A stretch of 64,000 nucleotides of DNA from Strigops habroptila (Eukaryota > Chordata > Aves > Psittaciformes > Psittacidae). A program made the translations under genes and the position numbers. The DNA lies in the NCBI RefSeq assembly GCF_004027225.2, contig NC_044277.2, positions 85,076,283 to 85,140,282 on the forward strand, read 5' to 3'. Below, in pieces: positions 34,080 to 47,060 of this stretch (positions within the stretch are counted from its first letter, which is position 1; every line of letters begins with the position of its first letter). The notes under the pieces are model-generated. The model was given only the letters and a program-made list of their open reading frames with translations. It was not told the DNA's origin and made no database searches.

Positions 34080-34770
34080 TATTCCCTGACTTTTGCATAC
34101 TCGTTTTTGAGGGCCGAGAGGCTTTTCGGGAGGGTGTGCGGCAGAGGCGGGGGTGCGGGGCGGGGGGTGGCAGTGAGGGCGCGCAGCCCTGCGGAGAGCT
34201 GCCACTGAGCGCTGCCCCACTGCGGGCGGCCCTTGGCGGGAAGGAACCGAAAGCCCCCCGCCCTCTGCGCAGAGCAGCGCGGGGGGAGGCCGCCCCTCCC
34301 GACCCTCAAGCCGCCGGTGCCCGAGCGGGACAGCGGACGAGGAAAGGAAGCTACAAATCCGCTTCCCCCGCCGGGGAAGGGGCGACGATGCCGTCGCGCA
34401 CCGCACCGCTCCGCACCCGCGGTCGGCAGCCACCCGCGCAGCTGCAGGGCGCTGCGCGGGCTGCGGGCGCCCCCTCCCGGGCCGCCCTTGCCACTGCCTC
34501 CCGCTCCGCGCCGTTCCGCGCCGGTGTGCTCGGCGAGTTCCGCCGCCCTCAGGCTACCCCCGCCGCCGGGCACGGCTGCTACCCCGCGGAGCCGCCGCGG
34601 TCTCCCCCGCAGGGGAAAAGGGGTTTAAAAACCCACCCAGACCCGTCCCGCCGCCGCTTCGCTGCTGGAGGAGCGGCCAGGCGGTGCCGCCTTGGCGAGG
34701 CACGACTTGCTGCTGCTGGAGGTGAGGGCCAGGGCGATGCCGGCTCTGCACCGGCCATTCCCTCGCTTTG
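34080..34770. promoter_or_regulatory. CpG island about 5.5 kb upstream of FOXC1
   Basis: Last strong CpG-dense block to the right; beyond about 34.8 kb CG dinucleotides become rare and stay so to the window end. No coding gene recognised. Confidence 0.65.
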
Positions 34771-37700
34771 CCAAGGAATGTCATTACCGATTGCCAGGTT
34801 TGCCAATAAAACTTGCGAACGAAAAAGTGTTGGTTTCCAGGAAAAGCACTTCTGTTTTTTAAACCTCCCCCTTGCTGTCTAATTACTGATGTGTTCGACC
34901 TCCGAAGAACAGCTTCATAAAACTGGCAAATCCGGAGGCAGATGCCTTCGCGCAGTTGTATGGCTACAGAGGTGTGTTAATACACACACGAGCACGCACA
35001 CACGCTAATATATACGCATAGCTAAATGCATGCATGGTTTTCAGAGTTTTACAAGGCATTTATGAGTATTAAGTACAATCGCACCAAAGAACCAGTCTCC
35101 TTTGAGGCTCCTAGGAGCTATGGTAATACAGGTAGTAAAACTTGGGTATCTGCATATGCCTTTTTATGAAGCCACAAATGCTGTCTCTGCGCAGTTATTT
35201 GTGCACTGCTGGAAGCAACCCATTAGAGTTGGTTACATACAGAAAACAATGTCTCACTCTGCAAAAAGTAGAGTATAATAAAAAAGTGAAAGAACAGTTT
35301 AAAAAGTAGAGCTCTCAAGATCTATCAGTTGTTTTCCATAAAACACAGGGAATGCACACAAAAGATGGATTTTTAAATGCACCCTGTGTAACAAAGACAT
35401 GGGACTTGTGGCCGTGACTCCAGGCAAGTCCCTCTTTCTAGGAGGTCTCTGCCCTCAAAACTATGCAGTGTGCTGTTTAAAGGTAAAACAAGTTATCGTT
35501 CACTTCCTCAGTTTGTGATCTCTGCAGCTTCCAATTCTTTCTCTCTCTCCTGCTGCCACAAGGCCACATGCTGTACTATTTCTGCAAGTCTATCACCAGG
35601 CTAGTAGGCATGATTTGAAACAGAAAATTTGCACTGAAGCAGAAAAGAGCTTTGACAGTAAGTATTTCAGCATCCCCTCAAACAGTGTCCTTTCTTTATT
35701 GTCCAAATACCAAGTAAAAGCAAAGCTTTCAGTCATTCTTTTTTGTTTGGGTGTGTAGGACTGATATCTGTTTTACATATCAGTCCTACAGGGTGGCATT
35801 AGCCCCCTTCACTCAACCGCTCGATCGAACCGTGTTGCATGTTGGATGTGTGGCTCTGGCACACTGCAGCTCATGCCCTAGATCCTGCCCCAGTGAGACC
35901 GGCTGGCCGACTGTGATGGCAACACAGCTCAGGTTTGTGTGTGAGGGTGGCATCAGCCAAGCCAAACAAGGTCAGTTCCCCTATTTTGCAAAGTAGAAGG
36001 GATTGCAAGTCCCTGTGTAGTGTTAGGTGATCAATTTAGGGGTGCTTTACTTGATAAATACAAAGACAGGTCTTTTAAGATGGTGTAGCATGAAGGAAAA
36101 GATGCTTGATGAATTATTTTTTAAAATTATATAACTGGAAAACCTCTAAAATAGAGCCAGAGATTCTTAGCTGAGGCTTACATTTAAAAATAATTGCACG
36201 TGTATAACTGTGGGGTATAAGTGTGATTTGTTGGGTAGATAGGCAGATATATGGCTTTCCTTTAACACACATTTTTTGCTCCCTAGAGTTGTGGACTCTG
36301 CAAACATTGAAACAGTGAGTTACAAGCAGAACACTAGTGGTAGGACACACTGGTCTCTAGCTTTCCCCCAGTTTAGATGGGCTTGCCAGGTAGAAGAGAG
36401 CAGCATTTCACTGAACACTGAGGCCATCTGGAGAGCTGTGGATTCCCTGTGTGAAGGGTAAGCCCACGGAGGCAGGGGCAGGGTTTACACGGGATGGAGA
36501 CCGAAGCTACCGTAACCGTCCCTGTGGCAAGAACACCCACAGAAACAGGTAATTTGCCCCTCCCACACCAACTAACAGCCAGAAGCAAAAAATGTTAAAG
36601 TAACTTACATCATCGTTTGCCTGTATCATTACTAAGGAGGAACTGAAAGCTGTTTTATGAGGAGCAGACAGACAAGACTAGCTTGAGCTTGAGACATAAA
36701 AAACCCAAACCACTAAGATACCTGAAGACATCCCAATTAAGTGATATTACCATCCCGATCAACATGCAGTCATTGTTAGTAAGCATCCCTGATTTTTAAA
36801 AGAGATATTCCAATTAGGTAGATTTCCTGATTAAGTGCACTGAAATTAAGTTGAGAGAATAGTATGGAGGAAACATGGATGGCGTTTACAAAGGCCAGCT
36901 TCAGAGGGTGGCTTTGTCACTTGCAATAGGGTGCAAGTGGAGCTCAGACTGCCTAGCCTGAAATCACATCAATGCCCCTTTGCCCCACAGTGAGCAACCA
37001 TCTAACCTTGAAGGCATGGTTGGTGCTTCCGTCTGTTACCTGCATGTTCCCTCGGCACCGGTAGCTCTGCTGCTGGGCATGCCTGCAACTGCCTGAGTCA
37101 GAGCATCTTGGCACCTGTTTTCAGCCTAAATCCCAATGGGATCCAAAAAGTAGGCAGAGTGGCGTCTAAGTACCCACAGGGGCTGATCCGATAGATAATG
37201 TCTTGGGCTCTGGGATAAGTTTGAAAGGAAGGTCCTTATCAGTTCTGCACTGCATATCTCTGTATTTTATGGGTCTCAACTCTGGCCAGAGCCTCATGGT
37301 TTTTGGATGGAGTGACTCAGGGTGACATGTTTTGGCAATAGTTACATAGCTTTTTATACCATCACTTCTCTCCTTGTTACTTGCGCCTTGAGCTTGAAGG
37401 TCTACAGCACAGGTTCTGGAGGAAAAAAAAATGCAGACAGCAAGACTTCCAAGTACTGTTCCTTTTGAAAGCCCTGAGCTGAACCTGGCAAGTGTGCTGA
37501 GCGAAGAAGGAGAGAAGAGTATTAGGTTTACATCTATCTGTGTTGTCCTTGATATTCACCATGGTAACAACTACAACTGAAACAACTCTTCTGGTTAGGA
37601 GAGAGCTCTGTGAAAGGAGGTTGCAGTGGACAGGCCTTCTTGGGCCATGGGAATAGCTTTGTGTCTCTCCAAGCATCTATTTCCCTCCAGAGGCTGGGCT

Positions 37701-37879
37701 TGTATCTACACACTGAATAAGGGAAGGAACGCGAGCCCTCCACCACACCTCTAGCTTTCAACATTTGCTGAGCCTGTTTTGTCTATTATTATTTTTTCCC
37801 CCTATGACTTCTGAGATTGTAATCTCAGCAGGTTAGAGACTGCCTTCTGTTCAACAAGTTACACTGTCTAGCTCCTGAC

Positions 37880-38045
37880 TGTGCCCGGGATCTCAAGCTG
37901 ATGTGCTAATCATGAATAAGCATAATTACCATGGCGGATACTCTTCAAGGTTTCATCTGGAATTGATTTGACTGGGGATAAAACAGACCATTTCATTTGG
38001 AAGAGAAGGACTTCTGGTAAGCGCTCAATTAAAACAATCATTCTC
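37880..38045. promoter_or_regulatory. Candidate enhancer with POU-like motif
   Basis: GTGCTAATCATGAATAAGC and CATAATTACC give an ATGAATAAGCAT (37912-37923) close to a dimeric POU site, a TAATTA core, and TCAATTAAAACAATC (homeodomain and SOX-like). Confidence 0.35.
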
Positions 38046-38448
38046 TGTAGAGGTGAACACAGGTCTTACATTCAGTGGTGTTCAACATGAATTTGCATAG
38101 ACTGAATAGCACATCGTGTCCCTGTTTCTTCTAAATTTAGGGGAATGGCAGCAGTGGTCTAAACCTCTTTGAAGAAAGATGACATGGAGCTTTCTTGCTG
38201 ACCTGCAGCAAAGGCGTGCTCTTGAGGTGTGCCTGTTTTTCAATTTGCCTACCTATAGAAATTCCAAATGTAGTAGTTTCATGCAGTTATTTTGTCTCAG
38301 AGGTCTCTTGCATGTGTGTCATCCTGACCTTGTAGGACTGTGTGGCATGCAGTAAATCAGTCCAGAAGTTCATGTTCAAATTCACCTTTGATTTTTTTTT
38401 TTTTTAATTTTATTTTTCTTTTCATATTCTGCTTTCCCTTTCAAATGA

Positions 38449-38500
38449 GGCCAGATCCTCAAGCCATTAAGCTGAATTGCATCAGCTGTGGCTCTGGCTT
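38449..38500. repeat. Possible copy of an old palindromic interspersed repeat
   Basis: GGCCAGATCCTCAAGCCATT resembles one arm (GGCCAGATCCTCAGC...) of an old bird/turtle interspersed palindrome. The second arm is lost or too degraded, so this is tentative. Confidence 0.35.
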
Positions 38501-38840
38501 GGAGAAATTAAAGGCAAGCACCTGTGCCAGCTCAGCACCACCATGGTGAATGCTCTCACAGAAGTTAAGTTGCCAGAGAGTGAGCAAGACTAGAGCTTGG
38601 ATGATGTTGCTGGATTTCACATATGCGTTATATGTGCCAAGTAACACCATGGGGTGGTGGTAGGGAGAATTGTTGCTTTGGGCCCCTTGAGCATTAAGAT
38701 TGGTTTCTTACTCTGTTCAGTTTGAAAACTGTCCATTACAAAGGGCAGTGTGCTATGGTAGTATAGGTTGGCTTTTTTTCTATCCCCCCGAGTTAAGTAT
38801 GCTTGTTAACTCTTCAAAATAATGTTATCTCTTCCAGTGC

Positions 38841-38885
38841 ACTTCCCATTGAAGTGAATGGAAATGTTCCCATTGACTTTAAAGC
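38841..38885. repeat. Possible centre of an old palindromic repeat
   Basis: TCCCATTGAAGTGAATGG followed shortly by CCCATTGACTTTAAAG shows the CATTGAAGTCAATGG-type core seen in the family also represented at 13.1 and 57.4 kb. Confidence 0.4.
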
Positions 38886-39575
38886 ACAATTTCCTCCACC
38901 TCCTCCTTCTTAAAAGACTTAATCAAGCATGTTTAGTAGAAACCTATGAGAGCTGTCTAATGACTGGCTCACTTTGCCCAGGGAAAAATGTAACTATAAA
39001 CTGAAACACGATGCTGAAAACTAAGTTTAGTAGAAAGTGTTTAGTCTAGTGCTAGATGAATGATGGAAGCTTGTATTTGTGAATAATTTATTTGACAATT
39101 GGTGGGGAAAAAAATGACTGAATAACTTCTTTGCTCATTTTTCCTTGCCTGTCTACAAAACTGGCTGAACAATGCACAAACAAGTTGCTAATATTTATTC
39201 AGGAGCAAAGAGGTCAGCTTTTGTCAAAAGTGTTTTTAGCAGTGACTTGGACTAGCACCAGACTCGCTTAGTTTTCTTGTGTCCTCTGCATAGTAAACAA
39301 AGGAAGTTGATCTATTAGTTACTGAATTCATTGTGAATTTGCATCTCACCAGCAACATATATTCTATTGCAAATCCTGTGTTGTAAAGACTCTGAATATA
39401 CTGGAGCTCAGCTTTTGTGCCTGCAACCAATCTCCGGAGACTTCAGAAACCTCAGTGAGTTTCACGTCATAGCCCATACAGTGGGTGCTCCCTGCCTTCA
39501 GCCCCTTCTGAAAGGGGCTTCTTCAAAGTCATGCGCAGCACTGTAGGTGGCAGCTACGCAGAGGGCTGAATGAGC

Positions 39576-39885
39576 AGAATCATGGAATCAACTAGGTTGG
39601 AAAAGACCTTTAAGATCATGAAGTCCAACCATTACCCCAGGACTGCCAAGACCACCACTAAACCATGTCACTGAGGGCCTCATCTACACATGTTTTTTTG
39701 ACACTTCCAGGGACAGTGACTCCACCACTTTCCTGGCAGCCTCTTCCAATGCCTGATCACGCTCTCTGTGAAGAAATTTTTCCTAATATCCAGTCTAACC
39801 ACCCCCCTGGTGCAGTCTGAAGCCATTACTTCTTGTCCTATCACTTGCTACTTGAGAGAAGAGACCAGCCACCTCTTTGCTCCAC
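39576..39885 (-). repeat. CR1 LINE fragment (truncated, 3' end)
   Basis: Starts AGAATCATGGAATCA and runs through AAGACCTTTAAGATCATG to CTTCTTGTCCTATCACTTGC, the reverse complement of the CR1 3' region. About 310 bases, moderately diverged, no coding capacity. Confidence 0.93.
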
Positions 39886-42800
39886 TGCTCCAGAAGCTCG
39901 ACTGCTAAAGAGAAGGCATGTTGCATGATCAGGAAGGCTGCCATCTCCATATATGATGATGCAAATAGTTGCTGATTGCCAGACAGAAGCTGCTTATTAA
40001 TTTTTTTTTTTCTCTTGGTGAGAGAGGAAATACAGTGGAGTCCCTAAAGAGCTGTCTTTATTAGCTTGACCCGACAGCAGTACAGAGGTGTTTTGCTTGG
40101 GGACAAAATCCATGTTTTGCCTTGCAATTTAGTGAGCTTCTCTGCATCACCTCCTACGCTTCCACCTTTCCCTTCCCCTATGACACACCCAGGCTTCTTT
40201 CTTGCTAGTCCTTCATCGTTTGCTACCTTTCTACTTTCTCCCATGCCACCAAATGAGCTTAAAAATGTTCTAAAATGAACATATATTTTAAAATACTTTT
40301 CTGTCCTCTTGACCCCTTCAGAAAGACTTCAGATAAATCTACTTTCTATGCAAAAAGAGGTACAAGAGCATGCCTCCTTCTACAAAAGGTGCTAAATTTG
40401 GTGCTATTGCTGTCAGTAGGTATCGGAATGAGGGCTTCTGTGGGGCTGGAATATGACTATGGATTTGCACAGTGGGTTCCCAGACAGGAGTCAGGCACCT
40501 TCAAGTCCCATGGGAGTCGGGGAAGCTGTGGATAGTTGAACATCTCTTGAGCTGGGTCCTGGGAGTTTGGTGCCTGCCCAGACCTCCTTCATATGCCATC
40601 ACCTGCAGCTGTTGCCTGTACTTAAGCTTATCCTTTTGAGAAGGTAAGTTTTCAGACACTTAGGTCAATATTTTCTATTCATGTGGAACAGCCCATGCTT
40701 TTTGTGGCTTCACCTCTTCAGAGCTGCCTGCGTGTGTGGGAGCAGAGAGAGGGGAGGCAAGCTGGGTTTTTCTATGTGATGGCTACCTGCTCTTGCGAGA
40801 GTTGTGTTCCTCCGGCTTCCTTAGTTCACATCCATTTCCAAAAGCTGCCTGACAGTGTAAAGGAGTCGGATCATAGCATCATTTCTTCTTGGAGTGTGAG
40901 ATCTACTTGCACCCTCCTGCAGAGAGGCTCAAAGCTGGTCAGGGATGTTGACTGTTGCAGAACAAGGGAGGAAAGGTATGAAACATGTAAACCGCAGGTC
41001 ACAGGATTTCTTTTCAACCTTAGCTAAAGTGAGCTCCCAGTGCACGTATAGTAGCGCTACCTCATTAAATGCTACAGCCCTTGGCTGTATATGCTGTGTC
41101 ACAGAGCACAGAAATACACTTAACTCTGCGCAGTGACAAACTGAAGCGGTCACTCACAGCTTTGTCCTCAGACATGACCCATATTCAAACCAGCCTTGTT
41201 TGTGCTTGGCTGCAGAAAGCAAGCGAGGTGCCAGTCCAGCACCTAGCATAATTTGGAGTAGTTATAAGGTGGTAATGAACTATATGCTGTTCTCTCAACC
41301 TCCTCCTCCCCCCACCTGTTTCTGAGAATAAAGAAGAATGAAATAAAGGCAGGGGCTTTTACCCTAGCTACTCCCCCTGGCCCTGTGGGCTCTGTGGTGG
41401 CAGTGCCAAGCAGACACTGCAGAGGAACAGCACAATGTACAGGGAAATTATTCAGGCTTACACTTTTTTGCAGTGCTGGAAAGTCAGAAAGTGTCCCTAA
41501 TAGAAAAGCCCAAACTTGTGGCTGCCCCAGCCTTATGCAGGGAGAGCACTCTCTTAAGCCCCAAGTATGAGCTGAATAAAACAGAAACATGGACTTCAAG
41601 ATTTGACACTTGCGGGGCTGCTCCCAAGTTGTTTGTCTGAGGTGTGTTCTCAGGTAAGTGTGTTTCCTTCTGTGTGCTACTTGTAGGATCAAGCCCTGGT
41701 AAACTGCTGAGAGTCACTGCTGCTGCTTCTGGAGCCAGAGGCAGCTCGGTGTAATCAGCAAGTATAGGAATAAGCTCTGACAGGGGAAGCCTGGTAATAG
41801 CACAGTTTAATTTCACCGTGGTATGCAGCACTCCAAGAAAACTCCCAGACTCCATCCTTTTCCTTCAAGCGCAACCACTTATCAAGGTCCTTGGCAGCAA
41901 TTCACTTACAGAAAGGAGCAGCTGTCATGGTATTCCCACATACAAACACGGAAAAACAACCCCTCCCTACTTTCAGTGCTGCAATGTTACATAGTAAGAA
42001 TAATTACAATATTTAACACTTGTATCTGTGCTTTTAATCTTCAAAGCACTTAATAAGCACTAGCTACAGGCAATTGTAGCTGCAGAGAGATGTGGCTGTT
42101 TGCAATAAAGAGGAGAGTTGTGTGCATGACTGCTCCAGGGTCCTGTGCAGGGTGGGCACATCATGCACTGTGCAAACAGTAAAGGCACAATGACATGGGC
42201 TTTCTTGGCTGCCAGGGTTGATTTTTCCTGCCACTGGTCACTGCCCTCCTGCCAGAGGTTACTGACTTCTCTGGTCTATTGGTGGAATTGCTCACCTTAC
42301 TGTTTCCCAACCCATCTCAGTCCAAATGAACTTGGTTAGGAACGAACTATATGGCAAGCCATGTTCACTGACCTGGCTTGTTTTGACTGGGATAGATGGG
42401 GAGTGCTTGAACAAGCAGCTCACCTGGCAGAACTGGGAAAGTAGTAACTCCTAGCAGATGGACAGAAAAGAAGGTGGCTGTGGAGAGGCTTGTAGGAAGC
42501 TTCCAACTGTGGCAGCTGGCACAGGAGGTGTGTGTCTGACAGAGAGATGAGTGCATGCTGGTTCCTCCTCCATTGATTTGTCTCTAAGTCCTAAGGAACT
42601 TAGTACGGGAAGCCTCACAGTAAAAAGCATTATTTGTTTCCTTAAACAAATTTGTTTCCTTCCTTCTTGCTGTATCCATGTAGCTCACACTGGAAAACTA
42701 GAAGGGGCGGCAGAGAAACTGGTACTGCTTTTAATGTTTGGTTTGTTGTTTTTTTTTTTATTTTTTATTTTTTATTTCAGATGATTTTGTGGGGAGGAAG

Positions 42801-43212
42801 GATAAAAGACAGCTCTTCAGTCTTTTTGTGAGGAGAAAGGTCACAAGACATCTGTTCAATCCTATCATTTTTATGGCCATCCGTTATTGCCTCAATCTGC
42901 AAAACTGGCCATTTGTTCTTGCAACATCACTCCTGCATTCTCTCTTGTTTTGCTTTCTTACCAAGTTTGCTCATCCAAAAGTACTCAAGTAAAGCCTCTG
43001 TTTTTGCTTAGAGTAAGCAAATGAGATTAGTAGATATGAAATGCATCATCAGAGCATGCTGCTTTACAAGGTACCAGCTGTCAGTGCCCAGGAAGCTAAA
43101 GCATAGCCGTACACAGGGCATCCTGACCATCCAGTCCCAGTCCATGCCTTCACAGGCAAAAAGGCTTTATATTTAGTAATCTAAAGTGATCACAGAGGCA
43201 AACAAAAGCTGT

Positions 43213-43256
43213 ATTGGTCTGGTCCCTTCCAACTGCAATGACTCTGTGAGTCTGTG
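43213..43256 (+). repeat. Very short CR1 3'-end remnant
   Basis: GGTCTGGTCCCTTCCAACTG followed by an ATGACTCTGTGAGTCTGTG tail matches only the last ~45 bases of CR1 plus its degenerate 8-mer tail. Such short 5'-truncated copies are common for CR1. Confidence 0.7.
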
Positions 43257-44174
43257 TACTGACTGTACTGTTTAGATAAGTTTGAGGCCCACATACCTTG
43301 CAATTTGATTTTACACAAAGCAAATCCAAACCTAACTGCTGGAACCTTTGTTTTCACTGGAAATCACACTCTTATCTGTGCAGTGTGAATGTCTGTCCTT
43401 CCTGCTGCTTAAGAGGAAAATTAAGGTAATCTATATTGTAAGGTAATAACAATACATTAACAGGAATTGGTTCATTCAAAGGGGTTAGCTTGGGCTTTGC
43501 TTTTATTTTAACTGTTCATGCCCACTATCATTTTCCTGTGGAGGATTGTTTTGGGGAGAAAGATTGTGAAACTTTGAGCTAGTTCTCTCTTGTGCTGCAG
43601 CTTCATTATTATGTATATAACTCCAGCAAATGAAATCTCTACTTCATGAAAATATGCCTCATAACAGTACTGTGTCTGTCCCTTTGCTTAGTGAGGTTTA
43701 GTCATCTAATTCTTCCAGATTTCATTATTATGAATTGGACAACATTTTTCTTTTAAGGGCTCCACTCCTGAAATGAATGGATGAGATGCAACTCTTGCCA
43801 TTCTCTTAAACACCGAGAAATATATTAAAGTTTCTAGACCTTGTTGTTACAGCAGAAAGCACCCTATGAATGTAAATAGAATGTAAGAAGAAAAAAAGCT
43901 CTGGAAAGAAACATATGCACAAACCAGTCTCTGAAGTGTAACCTTGTAACTCTTGTTCCTACTTCTTTTTGAGGCCTCAAATGTTGCGATTGTCAGTATT
44001 GTGGAAGGGGTCAGCTCTCAAAGACAGCCGCTTCCAGGCAAGCAATGCCCTGGGAGAAAGGAGCAAACCTAAGCTCTCATCCTAGTAACTGAGTCTCCTG
44101 CCTATACAGTTCTATGGTAGGACTGTCTGCGAGACCAGGAGAAAAAAAAGCACCCTGAAATCCGCTCCGTTGCT

Positions 44175-44300
44175 CGCACAGTTCCAATTAAGTGCAATCA
44201 ATTGCTCAATCAATCTTTTGCTCTTAATAAAGTCAGTTATCTTTTTCCTTCTAATTCCCCTCCAGGTTTTTTAACAATTGTTCAGACAGACACAACAAGC
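44175..44300. promoter_or_regulatory. Candidate enhancer with CAAT-rich and SOX-like motifs
   Basis: CCAATTAAGTGCAATCAATTG, then GCTCAATCAATC, and a perfect palindrome AACAATTGTT (44273-44282) that combines two SOX-like halves. TTAAGTG resembles NKX2 sites. Next to the poly(G) tract at 44495. Confidence 0.35.
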
Positions 44301-44494
44301 AGCTTTTGTAAAGGAAGAGTGTAGGCGTTTCCTTTGGCTGTTTTCACTTTCTGCCTATGATGATGTTATGCTCCGCACCCTCCCCAAATCCTAATCATAT
44401 ACAATGAGTGTGCTAGGAGCCCGTATTTTATTTTTTTTTCCAACTGGCATGGATTGAATACCCTAATTTGATAGCAAAATCATGCCAAATTATC

Positions 44495-44514
44495 GGGGGG
44501 GGGGGGGGGGGGGG
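44495..44514. repeat. Poly(G) run of 20, within a longer G-rich tract to 44530
   Basis: Twenty consecutive G, then AGTGGAGGGGGGGAGGG. G-quadruplex-prone and a well-known trouble spot for sequencing, so the length should be treated with caution. Confidence 0.9.
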
Positions 44515-46879
44515 AGTGGAGGGGGGGAGGGAAGACGAGGAGAATAGACATTTTGTCATCTTTTTGTTGCTGATGAGTCAGACCATTTAAGCTAAGGAAA
44601 GATTTAAAAAAGGGAAGGGAAGTGCTCTCCAGCCTTATCTACTCCAACATTAATTTGGGTAGAAGGTAGGAGTGGAGGAAGTCTGAGTAAATCTGTTCCT
44701 TGTTCAAGTTGCCTTTAGCTGGTTACTGTCATCTGCAAGCTGAGAGGTGATGCATTAAATTGTTGCCCACCACTGAGTGGCCGTGACAGGGAGGAGGAGG
44801 CCCCATGTGTGCTTGCCTTGGTTTTGTGTGTGTACAACAGGCACGCACGCTTGATGTGCATATAGAAAAAAGGCCAGTGCTGGCTTCAGTTGTATTGCCA
44901 TGTGGGAGGGAGACTGTTGTACCTGTACAAAGCATATTTATACCTGAATAAACCTGCCCCTGGATGGTTTAACTCTCCTGGCTTAAAAAAACCCTAAGCA
45001 AACTGTCCTTAATTGACATGGTCACGCAACTGCAAAGATAATCTGTGGGTCAGGCCATGTCTGGAAGCAGAACTGGTTGGTCCCATTCAAAATGGATGAG
45101 AAGATTAGATTGAGTAGATACCAAGTAACTTAAGAAAAAGGAGAAAAAAAAAATAAATAAAAGAGGCGTAGTCAGGAGAGTTACAAGTGATCTGAATGCT
45201 GAATGGGAAGAAGAGGCAAGAGGGTGTGGTATGGCAGAAAGTGCCAGCAGCACAGTCCTTACTTAAACTTTACTTAAACTTGCCCGCATGTTGATTTTAG
45301 AGTAGTGACAGTCAAGTCAGGCCTGTATGTTTAAAGGAAAAGAGAGGGGAAATGTCAAGAAAGTGGTGTTACCTCACTGTGAAATAAAACCAGAGTTAGG
45401 GGTAAGCCTTGTGTCCTAGGGGAGCTGGTGGAAATCACGTTACACAAGGGCACATTTGCACTGCAACAACTCCTGCTCCTAACAGCAAATTTAAGCCAGT
45501 CTCGTGCTTGCCCATGGTCTTGCGGGCACTGACTGCTTGTGCACAGGGCTGGCTTCTCCAGCAGGTTTTGCAGCCTGTAGCAAGCCTTATGCTCCTGTGT
45601 TTACATTGCTATCAGTCCCCAAGTAAGGTGATTTGAAGCTAGCTCAGCTGGGCCTATCCTATATGCAATTGCTGTGGTGCAGACATGCCTTGGGAAGTTT
45701 AAATTGGGGAAAACCCAGATGAATATGCTAAAGGTGGTAACAAGGTAATGAGAGGGAAGTGTTTCCCTACCCGATGGGCCATTTTCGACTCTATTTTTGA
45801 GGCTAACCCTGTTGGAAGGCGAAGAGGTGGAGAAGTTTGCTCATTTTATTATCCAGCCACTTCTGTCCCTGGTCACGGCCTCCAGCTGGCTCAGTTGAAG
45901 GCAGATCCTTCAGCATAGCTCAGAGGAAGGCTGCTCCAAATGATCCCAACTGACAGTGTCTTCGAGGTGCTAACGTGGTAGCAGGGACCAGTTGGATACT
46001 GACATTTCTCATTAATGTCCCTTTGCTTGGCTTTGGAGATGGAGGAGGAGATGTGTAGGAGCTGCTGTGCTGGTTGCAAGCCAGGAGGCTATCTCCTTGT
46101 ATTGGGGTGATCCTCCCTTGGCTAGGTCTTCTGGCCTCAGGGCTGTTTGCATTGTGTTGTGAGGATGGCACAAAGCAGCCTTACTTCAGAGAAGGATTGG
46201 GGCCCTGGCCTTATCTCTCTTTGGTTATATTAAATAATCTATCTGTCTGCCATGCTATTTACATAACTTATTTAAATAGTTTTACATCAGAGACACTGAA
46301 TCATGAGACTGAAAGTCTAGACGATGCTTGGTAGGCTCAGCCTGCCTTTAACCCTCCTGTGTTGCCATTTTTCTTGTCTCTCCCTTCAGGACTACCCTGC
46401 TTTACATTTGTTCCATGTGGTACATACGAAGTGCCTGGTGGTCCCAGGACTTCAGAGTAAGCAAATTTAAATTGCTGAGGGAAGAGAGCGAGAGCACAGA
46501 GGGCAGAAATAAGTGAGGGGGAGAAGGTGGCATGGAGGAGGGAGATGGCTCTGAGTTGTTTGTCTGGTTTTACTAGGTCAGCTCAGAGTGAGGCTGTAGG
46601 GTAAATGGCTTTGGACAGACAAGCTTAGGAAAGGACTTTAGCTCCATAGCTTGCTTTCTGACAGGCACTGCCCTGGACAGCTGCTAGAAGAGATGATTCA
46701 TTTCAGGAAGAGCAGAAGAAGGAGGTACAGAGTTACCTTGTTCTAAAGTAGGCTTATAGGCAGAGGCTGGAAGCTGGGAATTGGGAGAGAGCAAATGGAG
46801 TAAAAAATATATTTGTCATTTTTTGAGAAAAACCAAGAAAGCCCATTCATCTCCCTAGGTTCTTCCCACTCCTCTGAAA

Positions 46880-47060
46880 GTGCGTTATAAATTACTAATA
46901 ATTCATAAATGGCTTGTGTTTTGGCACGCTTGACAAATTCATCTGTCTCTCCTCCTTGAAGGCGCATTCCAGGTTTTATGTCTTGCTGTCGCAAGCCTTG
47001 TTGTTATGATTTCATTATATATTGATTTTGATGTATGTTTCCTGCGATATTGTATGCACT
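46880..47060. promoter_or_regulatory. Candidate conserved AT-rich element
   Basis: GTTATAAATTACTAATAATTC, TTATGATTTCATTATATATTG and related TAAT/TTAT cores in unique sequence, with no repeat features. Confidence 0.3.

Larger units (their letters stand above)
30441..39575. other. Intergenic, upstream of FOXC1; no gene seen
   Basis: Apart from the two CpG islands, two homopolymer tracts, candidate elements and old repeats listed separately, I see no coding exon, RNA gene or intact mobile element. ORFs are short, overlapping and lack homology that I recognise. The 34.8-39.6 kb part is low in CG dinucleotides. Confidence 0.7.

Noticed and set aside
34136..34882. 248-codon frame upstream of FOXC1
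   Set aside because: CpG-island artefact with biased Ala/Arg/Pro/Gly composition and competing frames on both strands.
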